From: Hyphomicrobiales bacterium
GTDB taxonomy: Bacteria; Pseudomonadota; Alphaproteobacteria; Rhizobiales; Beijerinckiaceae
Direction of reading: 5' to 3'
Assembly: GCA_028290285.1 (NCBI GenBank)
Contig: JAQGKD010000005.1
Location: 1-64,000, forward strand
DNA length: 64,000 bases
Shown here piece by piece: positions 55,716-64,000 of the stretch (positions are counted from its first letter, which is position 1; the number at the start of each line of letters is the position of its first letter). The notes under the pieces are model-generated. The model did no database searches. It saw only the letters and a list, made by a program, of their open reading frames with translations, and was not told the DNA's origin. The translations under genes and the position numbers were made by a program.

Positions 55716-58349
55716 TCAGTAGGTGCGGCCCAATCCGTCCTGAACCCGGACGTTTGCGAGGCTGGATGCGATCCGGGTGTCACCCAGGGTACGCAGCTGC
55801 AACTGCAGCAGCACCGTCTGGTTGCGCGTTGGCGAATTGCCGCCGACGCCATTCTGGTAGATCGACGTGTAGTTCACACTGAGTGTGGCGCACTCATCGG
55901 TGTAGCCGGCGCCCATTCCGAGACCCGCGAGGGAAAACAGGGGTGCCCCGTTGGTCTGCGTCGTATTGTACAGATGGCGCGACATATCGAAGATGACATT
56001 GCCCGTCACGTACCAGTTCTGGTCGAACTTGTACTTCGACGAGGCCGAAAGGCCTTCGCGCCGCTCGGCGAAGCCGAGCAGCGGCTGCGCTTCATAGCGC
56101 GCATATTGAAGCGAGGTTTCCAGCCCACCGAATCGCGCATTTGCCATCAGGTCGAGGCGGCGCAAATGGTAGTCCTGCGAGTCGAAACGCCCCTTGGCGA
56201 TGAAGCTATAGTTGGTGTTCGGCGCGAACGCCGCGCGCGTGACGAAGTCCGACGCCCTCGTGTCCAGACCCGAGCTCAGGCCGACGTTGGCAGCGTCCGG
56301 CGAGGCGAACGAATTGCGGCCGCCCAACTGGTACGACTGGCCGACGAGAGCGTTGAAATAGCCGCCCCCGTCGAAGCTCGCCGTATATTGAGCGCCGTAG
56401 TTGGTGCGCGTACCGCCCTCAAAGCGGTCGTAGCCGGAAAACTTGTTCCACTCGAACAGGTTGGTGTCGTCGAACACCAGGCTCTGCGCGTCCTCGTTGA
56501 CCAGGGAGCGATTGGTGGCCTCGTCCGGACGCACGATCACTTGTGCGATCGGCTCGATCACGTGAGTGACGGACCCGGTCCGGGCCATGAGCGGGTAGCG
56601 ATATTCGAGACCCGTCCCGACGTTCGCCGTGCCGCGGAACGTGTCGGTCTGGGATCCGAGGAAGGCGACCTGGTCGGCATTGGTGATGATCGCGCCACCC
56701 ACGTTGTAGGTGTTCGACTTGTTCAGCGAGAGCCAGGATCCGTTGATATGCGCGAAGGTGAACGGGGTCCACACCTGGCCTATCGGGTCGATGAACTGGC
56801 GCTTCCAGGATGCGTTGATCGTGGCGCGCGTGTAATCGCCGCCGATGCCGCGCAGCAGGCAATCGTGCCGCGTGTAGGTCGCGCAGATATCGAACAGGTG
56901 GTAGGTGGGATCGTAGAGCGCGTTCGGGATCGACTGATAGGCTGCCGCCATACGCGACAGGCTCGTCAGGTTGAAGTCGAGCTCGAACTGCCCGCCGATT
57001 CCCCAGCTTGATTCCGGCCTGAGGTCGAAGGTCTTGTTGTAGTCCCACACCGGCGCGACGAGAGGCTGCTGATCCTGCCGGTCGAAGGCCGAGAGGCCCT
57101 GGAAGTGGTATCCGCGCAGGTCGAAGAAGCCGCGATCGCCCTGTCCGCGCAAATAGACCTGCGAGGTCCGCTCGCGGAAATAATTGCTCGATAGGCTCTG
57201 CTGCGGCTGCTTGTAGTCCGTGCTGAACCACTTGTCGGTCATGGCTGACACATCCCAGCCGAATTTCCATTTCTGGTTCAGGTAGAATTCGCCGTTGCTG
57301 TCAACCGAGCCACGGAAGCTGCGGCTGCCCGGCCCGTAGGGCGCGGCCGCGAACGCACCGGGGTCGGCCTGGAAAATGCCGGCCGCGCGGATCGTGTAGG
57401 AGCCGTTCACGAGGCGATGCCGGAATTCGGCTTCGCTCAAGAGACCCTGTCGACTAAGAAGAGTCGGGGTCATCGTCAGGTCCATGTTGGGAGCAATCGC
57501 CCAGAACAGCGGCACCGCGATACCGACGCCCAGGGAGTCCTTGATGACGTAGTGCGGCGCGAGCATGCCACTCTTGCGCTTCACGCTCGGGTCCGGCGAC
57601 GAGAAATAGGGCAGGTAGGCAATAGGCAGGCCAAAGAGCTCGAACGTCGCGTCTTCGTAATAAATGGTCTGCTCGGAATTCTGGTGGATGATGCGCTTGG
57701 CGCGCACCTGCCAGAGCGGCGGGCGGGTCGCATCGCTCTTGCAGGCCTCGCAGGCCGTGTAGGTGCCCTTCTCGAGAACCGTCGCTTCGCCGCCGATTCG
57801 CTCGGCGCGCGCGGCCGTCATATGCGTCTGTTCGGCGGTATCGGCCTTCAGGCTGTCGATAAACCCGGTCTTGAAATCGTCGGTGAGTTCGAACTTGTCC
57901 GCATAAGCGACCGTGCCATCCTGCTCGGTCAGCCGCGCATGGCCCTCGGCATAGACGCGGCTGTTGTTGCGATCGTAGGTGACCCTGTCTGCTTCGAGGA
58001 CGCGCCCCTGATAATAGAGCTGCACATTGCCCTGTGCGCCGACGGAATTGGCCTTGCTGTTGTAGACCAGCTCCTTCGCCTGGACGAGAAGGCGGTCCTT
58101 GCCGTTCTGGGGTGCACGCTGCGAGAGGCGCTCGGCCATGGTCTGCGCGCTAGCGGGTGCTGACATGAGCAAGCTGCCGCCGGCGACGCTGCCTGCGCAA
58201 AGGACAGCGACGAGGGTGGCTGCGGATGCAGCGCGCAAATGCATGACGGCACGACGGATGCGGATCATCGCACCGCGCACATGCGCCTTGTCATTCACGG
58301 GCTCCGAAATGAGCATCGGGCTCACCACGGGGCTAAAACGCCGCCCCAT
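55716..58349 (-). CDS. lptD: LPS-assembly protein LptD
   Basis: 877 residues: signal peptide, N-terminal LptA-like domain (LLVQAKELVYNSKANSVGAQGNVQLYY), then a large beta-barrel (LPTD domain: YLPYFSSPDPSVKRKSGMLAPHY). Cys pairs CEAC (N-terminal) and CATYTRHDC (barrel) are candidates for the structural disulphides. Inserts LPS in the outer leaflet with LptE. The ATG at 58349 overlaps the lptG stop (TGATG), so the start 22 codons downstream of the longest frame is preferred. Confidence 0.93.
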   Translation of the reverse strand: MGRRFSPVVSPMLISEPVNDKAHVRGAMIRIRRAVMHLRAASAATLVAVLCAGSVAGGSLLMSAPASAQTMAERLSQRAPQNGKDRLLVQAKELVYNSKANSVGAQGNVQLYYQGRVLEADRVTYDRNNSRVYAEGHARLTEQDGTVAYADKFELTDDFKTGFIDSLKADTAEQTHMTAARAERIGGEATVLEKGTYTACEACKSDATRPPLWQVRAKRIIHQNSEQTIYYEDATFELFGLPIAYLPYFSSPDPSVKRKSGMLAPHYVIKDSLGVGIAVPLFWAIAPNMDLTMTPTLLSRQGLLSEAEFRHRLVNGSYTIRAAGIFQADPGAFAAAPYGPGSRSFRGSVDSNGEFYLNQKWKFGWDVSAMTDKWFSTDYKQPQQSLSSNYFRERTSQVYLRGQGDRGFFDLRGYHFQGLSAFDRQDQQPLVAPVWDYNKTFDLRPESSWGIGGQFELDFNLTSLSRMAAAYQSIPNALYDPTYHLFDICATYTRHDCLLRGIGGDYTRATINASWKRQFIDPIGQVWTPFTFAHINGSWLSLNKSNTYNVGGAIITNADQVAFLGSQTDTFRGTANVGTGLEYRYPLMARTGSVTHVIEPIAQVIVRPDEATNRSLVNEDAQSLVFDDTNLFEWNKFSGYDRFEGGTRTNYGAQYTASFDGGGYFNALVGQSYQLGGRNSFASPDAANVGLSSGLDTRASDFVTRAAFAPNTNYSFIAKGRFDSQDYHLRRLDLMANARFGGLETSLQYARYEAQPLLGFAERREGLSASSKYKFDQNWYVTGNVIFDMSRHLYNTTQTNGAPLFSLAGLGMGAGYTDECATLSVNYTSIYQNGVGGNSPTRNQTVLLQLQLRTLGDTRIASSLANVRVQDGLGRTY

Positions 58350-59434
58350 CAACCGTCCTCCTGATGCAAAAGAACCAACGCACCGAGCATGCTTCCCACG
58401 AGAGCTGGCGACCACGCCGCGACCGGGGCGCTCAGGAGGCCCGCTCCGCCCAAATCTGACACGACCTTCGTGGCAACATAAAGCACGAAGCCCGCGCCCA
58501 CGCCACCCGAAACCATTTTCGAGATTCCACCAAACCTGAAAAATCTTAAGGAAAAAGCCGCCGCAATGAGAACCATTGCCACCAATAGCAAGGGTCTAGC
58601 TAGAAGTGCTTGAAATCGCAGGCGGTACGCCGTTGCGTCGAGGCCGGCTGCTTCCGTTCTGCGGCTGAGATCCAGCAGGCTCCAGAAGGGAACGGCGTCG
58701 GGCGAGACGAAGGACTGCGTGACCTGTTCAGGCGTCAAATTTGTGGACAACAAATAGTGTGGGTTCGGGCGCGGTTCGTGGTCTGCCGTGAAGATGCGCG
58801 CGTCGTCCAGCGTCCAGAAACCGGGCGCGAGAGTGGCCGTGGCGGCCTCGATTCGCTCCTTGAAGCGTCCATCTAGATCGTAGACGAAGGCTGTCACGCT
58901 CCCCAGTTGCGTGCCCTTGGCGCTCGATTGCTCGGCGCGGATGATGGCCTGCCCATCGACGCTGCGCTGTCTGATCCAGAGGCCGGGGTCTGAACCCGAC
59001 CGGCCCGCCTGTCCAAACCACTTGGTCTCGATGAGATCCGCCCGCTGCTTCAGATGGGCCGAGACCGGATTGTAGACAGTGATCGAGAAGATCCCCAGCA
59101 GCAGGACGATCATCACCGGAGGGGCAAGGAACTGCCAGACGGACACGCCGGCGGCGCGGGCCACGACCAGTTCGAGCTTCCGGGTCAGTCCCAGAAACGC
59201 GACCATCGCGCCGCCGAGCGTAGCGAAGGGCAGGACCTGCTCGGATACGGAGGGAACGCGCATCAGCGTGAGGAGGGCGACATAGGCCGTTGTCACGCCG
59301 GGGATGTCGCCCGAGCGTCGCAGCATTTCGACGAAATCGATCAGGTAGATGAGCAGGAAGATGGTGCCGAAGACAGCAAGGATCGTCTTGGTGAAGCGTA
59401 GCGACAGATAGCGGCCGAGCGTGGGTCCGATCAT
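58349..59434 (-). CDS. lptG: LPS export permease LptG
   Basis: 361 residues, six membrane helices with a periplasmic jellyroll between helices 3 and 4. RSGDIPGVTTAYVALLTLMRVPSVSEQVLPFATLGGAMVAFLGL matches YjgP/YjgQ. Partner of LptF and LptB. ATG 59434 overlaps the lptF stop (ATGA). Starts MIGPTLGRYLSLRF. Confidence 0.92.
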   Translation of the reverse strand: MIGPTLGRYLSLRFTKTILAVFGTIFLLIYLIDFVEMLRRSGDIPGVTTAYVALLTLMRVPSVSEQVLPFATLGGAMVAFLGLTRKLELVVARAAGVSVWQFLAPPVMIVLLLGIFSITVYNPVSAHLKQRADLIETKWFGQAGRSGSDPGLWIRQRSVDGQAIIRAEQSSAKGTQLGSVTAFVYDLDGRFKERIEAATATLAPGFWTLDDARIFTADHEPRPNPHYLLSTNLTPEQVTQSFVSPDAVPFWSLLDLSRRTEAAGLDATAYRLRFQALLARPLLLVAMVLIAAAFSLRFFRFGGISKMVSGGVGAGFVLYVATKVVSDLGGAGLLSAPVAAWSPALVGSMLGALVLLHQEDG

Positions 59435-60582
59435 GCGCGCCGCCCTCCCGCGGTCGCGAGCGCTGGGATGAGCGCCTGGAGCCGGAGCAGCAGCGCGCGC
59501 CTGTCGGGACCGAAGGCGTAAAAACAAGCCAGCAGCAATCCGGCCAGGGGCGCGCCATAGGCGAGAAACAGGGCGGCTTGAAACTTTACCAGAAGCGCAG
59601 AAGCGCCAAAGCCCGCGACGCGAAGCACAAGCACGATGAGGATTGCGACGGCAACCGACGCGCCGCGACCCTGGCGGGTGGTCTTCGGTTGGGCGAGCGC
59701 GGCGAAAGCCACCATGCCGAAGACAATCGCATAGAGCGGATTGACGAAGCGGTCGTGCAACTCCTGCCGGAAGCGGCCCTCGTTGTTCTTCACATATTCG
59801 TCCGCCGGGTCGCGGTTGATGAGATCCCAGGTCGAACGCTCGCGCGGGCGCAGGGGTGCGCCGTCGGCATCGTGCGCAAATTGTGCGAGATCGATGGCAT
59901 AGCGCTCGAAGACAACGATGGCCGGATCGCGGCTGTCGCTGGACTGGCGTTGGACGCTGCCCTTCTCGAGGACGAGGTAATTCTGCGCTCCCGATTCGAT
60001 TGTTCGCCCCGCCTCCGCGATGTAGGTCGAGATATGAGCGGGGTCGCGGCGATCCTGGATGAACAGGCCGAAGAGGCCGCCATTGGCGCCTTTCTCGCGA
60101 TAGTGAAAGATGAAGCCCTTATCGAGCGTCACGAATTGGCCCTCGCGCACGACGCGAGTGAGCATGTCCGCGCGGATTTTCGTGAACAGGCTGGTGATTT
60201 CGAGGAAGCTCGCCGGCATCGCCCAGAGCGACGTGCCTGCGACCAGGAGGGTCGCCAGGACTGTCAGCACCGCGAATGGCCGCAGAAGCTTGGAAGGCGA
60301 CATCCCTGACGCGCTCATCACGATGAGTTCACTGTCGCTGTTGAGCTTGTTGAGTGTGTAGATCACGGCAATGAACAGGGCTATCGGCGCGATCACCATG
60401 ACGAGCGAGGGAATCGTCAGGCCGGTGACAGCCAGGAAGATGAGCAGCGTCTGACCCTTGGTTGCCAGAAGATCGACCTGCCGCAGCGCCTGGGTCAGCC
60501 AGACAATCCCCGTCAACAGGCCAAGCGCAGCCAGAAAAGCCACCAGCGACGTCCGGAATATGTAGCCTTCGACGATGGACAT
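59431..60582 (-). CDS. lptF: LPS export permease LptF
   Basis: 383 residues, six membrane helices and a periplasmic beta-jellyroll domain. Contains IVEGYIFRTSLVAFLAALGLL and SELIVMSASGMSPSKLLRPF. First gene of the lptF-lptG-lptD-surA-pdxA-rsmA operon, so its promoter lies in the gap before divergent pepA. The ATG at 60582 (MSIVEGYIF) is chosen over an upstream frame that covers a 15-bp tandem repeat. Confidence 0.92.
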   Translation of the reverse strand: MSIVEGYIFRTSLVAFLAALGLLTGIVWLTQALRQVDLLATKGQTLLIFLAVTGLTIPSLVMVIAPIALFIAVIYTLNKLNSDSELIVMSASGMSPSKLLRPFAVLTVLATLLVAGTSLWAMPASFLEITSLFTKIRADMLTRVVREGQFVTLDKGFIFHYREKGANGGLFGLFIQDRRDPAHISTYIAEAGRTIESGAQNYLVLEKGSVQRQSSDSRDPAIVVFERYAIDLAQFAHDADGAPLRPRERSTWDLINRDPADEYVKNNEGRFRQELHDRFVNPLYAIVFGMVAFAALAQPKTTRQGRGASVAVAILIVLVLRVAGFGASALLVKFQAALFLAYGAPLAGLLLACFYAFGPDRRALLLRLQALIPALATAGGRRA

Positions 60583-60995
60583 CACGTGAGCCGGTTTGCA
60601 GACTTCAGAAAAATTAACCGGAACGCTTGCGACCGGAACGCTTGCAATCGACACTCTGGACGAAGCACGCGGAGCCGTGAACACCGACTCGCACCCGCAA
60701 TCCTCATGGTCGTGACCCCGATGGCTAAACATTCCGCCCGGACCTAGCAAGCGCCGGTCGCGGCTTCCGTTGCGGCCTCGTCATGAAGCTGCGCGACCGT
60801 GGCTCAAGCGACACTCTCGCGGCGGCTCGCGGCGTTTTGAGGGCGGGAGAGAGACGGAAAATTCACGGGGATTGTTCGGGAGGGCGGATGGCGCTTGCAA
60901 AGGGCGTCTTGCGCATGGCACTTCGGGTCCACATGATGCGGACGCGGAAGGCCTGAGGCAGGGACCCGCGGAAGCCGATCCAGCGTGAGGACCTT
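60583..60995. other. Divergent promoter region lptF/pepA
   Basis: 413 bp with no supported gene; frames in it are Arg-rich shadows. A 15-bp tandem duplication ACCGGAACGCTTGCG/A lies at 60617-60646, about 35 bp before the lptF start. I see no other clear element. Confidence 0.5.
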
Positions 60996-62537
60996 ATGGC
61001 CGAACCCGTGCAAATCGAATTCGTCGCTCTGAAGGATGCCGCTCCGACGTCGAAGGGCAAGTCCGGCAAGGGCGGCGGGACGCTGGTCGTGCTCGCGGGC
61101 GCCGATCTCGCCATGTCCGAGGTGACGCGCAGCATTCTTGGCGACGCGGTGGAACTCGTCACGCGCGCGGCCGGGACGGCGAAGTTCAAGGGACGCAGCG
61201 GATCGGTGCTCGACCTGATCGCCCCGACGGGATTGCCGGTGGACCGGCTGCTCGTCCTGGGCACGGCGAAGAAGCCGGGCAAGGACGCTCCCGCCGCGCC
61301 CGATTACGTTTCGCTCGGCGGAGCCATCATGGGCAAGCTGGACGGAGTCGCGCGTGCGACTGTCGTTTTCGACCTGCCGGAAACGCCGGAGGCTCCCGAA
61401 CAGGCGGCGGCTGACGCCTCGCTGGGCATGCGCCTTCGCGCCTACAAGTTCGATCTCTACAAGACAAAGAAGAAGGACGACGACGAGAAGAGCGATGTCG
61501 CGTCGCGCGTGGCCATCGCGGTCCAGGATCCGTCTGCCGCCAAGCGCGAGGCGCGCAGCCGTGAGGCTGTGGCCGATGGCGTGAATTTCGCCCGCACGCT
61601 TGTCAACGAACCGCCGAATGTTCTTTATCCAGCCGCTTTCGCCGACCGCGTCAAGGAACTCGAAAAGCTTGGCGTCGAGGTCGAGATTCTCGACGAGAAG
61701 GCCCTGCACAAACTCGGCATGCGCGCTTTGCTGGGCGTGGGGCAGGGCTCCGAATTCGAGAGCCGCGTGGCGATCATGCGCTGGAACGGCGCCAAGAATG
61801 CCAAGACGAAGCCGATTGCCTTCGTCGGCAAGGGTGTGTGCTTCGACACCGGCGGCATCTCGATCAAGCCCGCTGCCGGCATGGAAGACATGAAGGGAGA
61901 CATGGCAGGCGCGGCCTGCGTCGTCGGCCTGATGCATGCGTTGGCCGCCCGCAAGGCGAAGGTGAACGCGATAGGCGCGATCGGCATTGTCGAGAACATG
62001 CCTGACGGCAAGGCGCAGCGGCCCGGCGACATCGTCAAGGCGATGTCCGGGCAGACCATCGAGATCATCAACACCGACGCGGAAGGCCGCCTCGTCCTCG
62101 CCGACGTGCTCTGGTACGTGCAGGACAAGTACAAGCCGCAGTTCATGATCGATCTGGCGACACTCACCGGCGCAATCCTGGTCGCGCTGGGCTCCGAATA
62201 CGCTGGACTATTCTCCAACGACGACGAGTTGAGCACGCGCCTGACGGATGTCGGCGCGGCGACCGGCGAGAAGGTCTGGCGCATGCCCCTGGGCGCCGCC
62301 TACGACAAGCTGCTGGACTCGAAATTTGCCGACATGAAACATGTCGGCGGGCGCCATGCGGGGTCCATCACGGCGGCACAGTTCCTGCAGCGCTTCGTCA
62401 ACGATGTGCCGTGGGCGCATCTCGATATCGCGGGCACCGGGATGGCCTCCCCGACAACCGACATCAACCAGAGCTGGGGATCGGGCTGGGGCGTTCGTCT
62501 GCTCGACCGCCTTGTCTCCGATCATTACGAAGGCTGA
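60996..62537 (+). CDS. pepA: Leucyl aminopeptidase
   Basis: 513 residues, M17 family, hexameric two-metal enzyme that removes N-terminal residues. Metal and substrate motifs: [31 protein letters not shown], and GYAGLFSN-like flanks ([11 protein letters not shown]). GAGGA 8 bases before the ATG. Divergent from the lpt operon. Confidence 0.94.
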   Translation: MAEPVQIEFVALKDAAPTSKGKSGKGGGTLVVLAGADLAMSEVTRSILGDAVELVTRAAGTAKFKGRSGSVLDLIAPTGLPVDRLLVLGTAKKPGKDAPAAPDYVSLGGAIMGKLDGVARATVVFDLPETPEAPEQAAADASLGMRLRAYKFDLYKTKKKDDDEKSDVASRVAIAVQDPSAAKREARSREAVADGVNFARTLVNEPPNVLYPAAFADRVKELEKLGVEVEILDEKALHKLGMRALLGVGQGSEFESRVAIMRWNGAKNAKTKPIAFVGKGVCFDTGGISIKPAAGMEDMKGDMAGAACVVGLMHALAARKAKVNAIGAIGIVENMPDGKAQRPGDIVKAMSGQTIEIINTDAEGRLVLADVLWYVQDKYKPQFMIDLATLTGAILVALGSEYAGLFSNDDELSTRLTDVGAATGEKVWRMPLGAAYDKLLDSKFADMKHVGGRHAGSITAAQFLQRFVNDVPWAHLDIAGTGMASPTTDINQSWGSGWGVRLLDRLVSDHYEG

Positions 62538-62548
62538 CGGAGAGGCTC

Positions 62549-63100
62549 GTGACACGTCTGCTCGCACCGCGACGCTGCCGGATCGGCATCGCGCTTTTGG
62601 CCGGTCTTCTCGCAGTCGCGGGAAACGGTTCCGCACGCGCGGCGTCCGGCTGCAGCGCATTTCAGACGAATTTCGTCAAGGAAGTACCTGATGTCGGCGC
62701 CAGCTTCGTGCGTCCGCTCGTCGTTTCGCGCTCCGGCCAGTCCGGCGAGTTCTTCGATCTCGTCACGAACTCCCGGATCGACGGCTTGCTCCAGTGCAAC
62801 GGCGAGAAGTTGCTGCGCTTCGAGGTGAAGATCGCCATGCCTGCCGATGCGCCGGCGCTCGCCCGCTTCGACAGCGTGCTGCACGCAGCCTTGCGCGCAG
62901 CGCTCGGCTGGCCCGCCACGCGCGCGGCCGCCGCCGTCCGCACCATGAGCCACGAGGCCGCCGATTATCTGCGCGCCTCCGACCAGCGCGGGGATGTCGT
63001 CGTGGCCGGCAAGACCGAGTATCACGAGGGCGGTTCGGATCTGGGCATGATCTGGACCAGCAGCGAGCGCACGCTCGTCATCGTCGGCAGCGGCGGCTGA
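62549..63100 (+). CDS. Secreted hypothetical protein (183 aa)
   Basis: GTG start at 62549 with GGAGAGG just upstream, 11 bp after pepA. A signal peptide (RIGIALLAGLLAVAGNGSARA) precedes a mature domain of about 150 residues with two Cys (SGCSAF, LQCNG) that may pair. Family not recognised with certainty. Lies in line with pepA and holC, probably one transcript. Confidence 0.7.
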   Translation: MTRLLAPRRCRIGIALLAGLLAVAGNGSARAASGCSAFQTNFVKEVPDVGASFVRPLVVSRSGQSGEFFDLVTNSRIDGLLQCNGEKLLRFEVKIAMPADAPALARFDSVLHAALRAALGWPATRAAAAVRTMSHEAADYLRASDQRGDVVVAGKTEYHEGGSDLGMIWTSSERTLVIVGSGG

Positions 63101-63104
63101 CGAT

Positions 63105-63584
63105 ATGAGCGAAACTCCTCCTGTCGAGATTTCCTTCTATCATCTGCAGATGCAGCCGCTCGAGCGCGTGCTGCCCGTGCTTCTCGAGCGCTCGGTGGCA
63201 CGCGGCTGGAATGTCGTGCTCCAGACCGTGACGGAAGAACGCTGCGTCGCGCTCAACGAAGCCTTGTGGACCTTCTCGGACGAAAGCTTCCTGCCGCACG
63301 GCATGGCGCGCGACGGGGATCCGGAATTTCAGCCGATCTACCTCACGAACGGGCTCGAAAACCCCAACGGTGCGCAGATCCGCTTCTTCGTCGAAGGCGC
63401 GGAGATCGCACCCGTCCTCGCGGATGCCGCGGGCGTCTACGAGCGCCTCGTCCTCATGTTCGACGGCAATAACGAGGCCGAACTCACGCTGGCCCGCGCG
63501 CAATGGAAAGCCCTGAAGGGGCAGGGCGCGGCGCTGTCTTACTTCCAGCAGACCGACGAGGGCCGTTGGGAAAAGAAGGCGTGA
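63105..63584 (+). CDS. holC: DNA polymerase III subunit chi
   Basis: 159 residues: EISFYHLQMQPLERVLPVLLERSVARGWNVVL and LWTFSDESFLPHG are standard chi blocks. Links the clamp loader to single-strand-binding protein. Its TGA overlaps the GTG of the next gene. Confidence 0.92.
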   Translation: MSETPPVEISFYHLQMQPLERVLPVLLERSVARGWNVVLQTVTEERCVALNEALWTFSDESFLPHGMARDGDPEFQPIYLTNGLENPNGAQIRFFVEGAEIAPVLADAAGVYERLVLMFDGNNEAELTLARAQWKALKGQGAALSYFQQTDEGRWEKKA

Positions 63585-64000
63585 CATCCAACTCCGATGA
63601 AGTGGCGCGTGCCGCCGGCTTCATCGACGCTCGGGGACGCCGGGAGTTCATCCGGTTTGGAATCGCCGGGCTTCTCGCATCCCTTCTCAACGCGCATATG
63701 GCGCTGCTCTCCATTGTCTTCGCGCGCGCCGGTCATAGCCTGCATACAATCGGCCTGCTGCTGTCGCTGTTCGCAGTGCCCGTCCTCGTCATGACGGTGG
63801 TGGCCGGGCCGGTGTCGTCGCGCCTCGGTGCGCTCTGGACGGCGCGCCTGGCCATCGTGCTCATGATCCTCGGTTTCGGAAGCCTCGCGCTCACGAGCGA
63901 CAGTTTCGGGCTCGCCCTCCTGTCGCGCCTCGTGCACGGCCTCGGCTTCGGGCTCTATCTCCCGGCACTCATGACCTATGGTCAGAGTCGCCTCAATCAG
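63581..64000 (+). CDS. MFS transporter, 5' part
   Basis: Begins with GTG at 63581, overlapping the holC stop (GTGA), and runs off the right edge after 140 codons. Four hydrophobic helices are seen in this part, with the first about 28-48. The loop VAGPVSSRLGALWTARLA resembles the MFS A-motif region between helices 2 and 3. Substrate cannot be predicted from this fragment. Confidence 0.82.
   Translation, partial: MTSNSDEVARAAGFIDARGRREFIRFGIAGLLASLLNAHMALLSIVFARAGHSLHTIGLLLSLFAVPVLVMTVVAGPVSSRLGALWTARLAIVLMILGFGSLALTSDSFGLALLSRLVHGLGFGLYLPALMTYGQSRLNQ

Overview
The window is a GC-rich alphaproteobacterial chromosome segment, most likely Hyphomicrobiales (Rhizobiales). The clearest signs are the gene orders: lptF-lptG-lptD-surA-pdxA-rsmA, rpsF-rpsR-DUF2232-rplI-dnaB-alr-radA, fabD-fabG-acpP-fabF-mltG-yicC-gmk, ppx-rlmE, and an HWE-type sensor kinase. 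I cannot fix genus or species from sequence alone.

Layout. 1-3.2 kb: 3' end of a thiolase facing a periplasmic arylsulfatase, with an FNR/FixK-like box upstream of the sulfatase. 3.7-9.1 kb: tRNA-Gln(CTG), an HD-GYP protein, ppx-rlmE, and a receiver/HWE histidine kinase with an internal duplication. 9.2-15.9 kb: outer-membrane beta-barrel, guaB, a MAPEG protein, a tiny lipoprotein, rsmB and guaA. 15.93-21.35 kb: an AT-richer island of about 5.4 kb inserted in the last codons of guaA. It is bounded by a 10-bp direct repeat and carries a tyrosine integrase, an unknown protein with a HEPN-like motif, a serine recombinase plus a decayed relative, an HUH (rolling-circle type) replication-like protein, a 59-residue ribbon-helix-helix protein and three unknown genes. 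21.4-21.8 kb: wreck of a GNAT toxin-like gene. 21.9-29.4 kb: soluble chemoreceptor, cyanide-insensitive-type cytochrome bd oxidase, CelD/BcsL-like acyltransferase, Sel1/TAXI-SBP pair. 29.7-45.5 kb: YfgM-like protein, der, mntP under a yybP-ykoY riboswitch, an SDR, purF, cvpA, radA, alr, dnaB, rplI, DUF2232, rpsR, rpsF, a YbaL-type antiporter and a YkgJ-type protein. 45.6-52.9 kb: fatty-acid synthesis cluster, mltG, yicC, gmk. 52.8-64 kb: envelope biogenesis operon (lptF to rsmA, pdxA apparently frameshifted), pepA, a secreted unknown, holC and the start of an MFS transporter.

Functionally most of the window is core housekeeping: purine synthesis (guaA, guaB, purF, gmk), rRNA and ribosome maturation (rlmE, rsmB, rsmA, der, S6/S18/L9), DNA replication and repair (dnaB, radA, holC), type II fatty-acid synthesis, and LPS transport. 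The accessory interest is the guaA island, where a site-specific integrase and a rolling-circle-type HUH protein sit on one small element. Further points of interest are the pdxA frameshift in a GC dinucleotide run, the Mn riboswitch with a candidate switching hairpin, and the duplicated linker/H-box in the HWE kinase. All functional calls come from reading the sequence; no database search was run.
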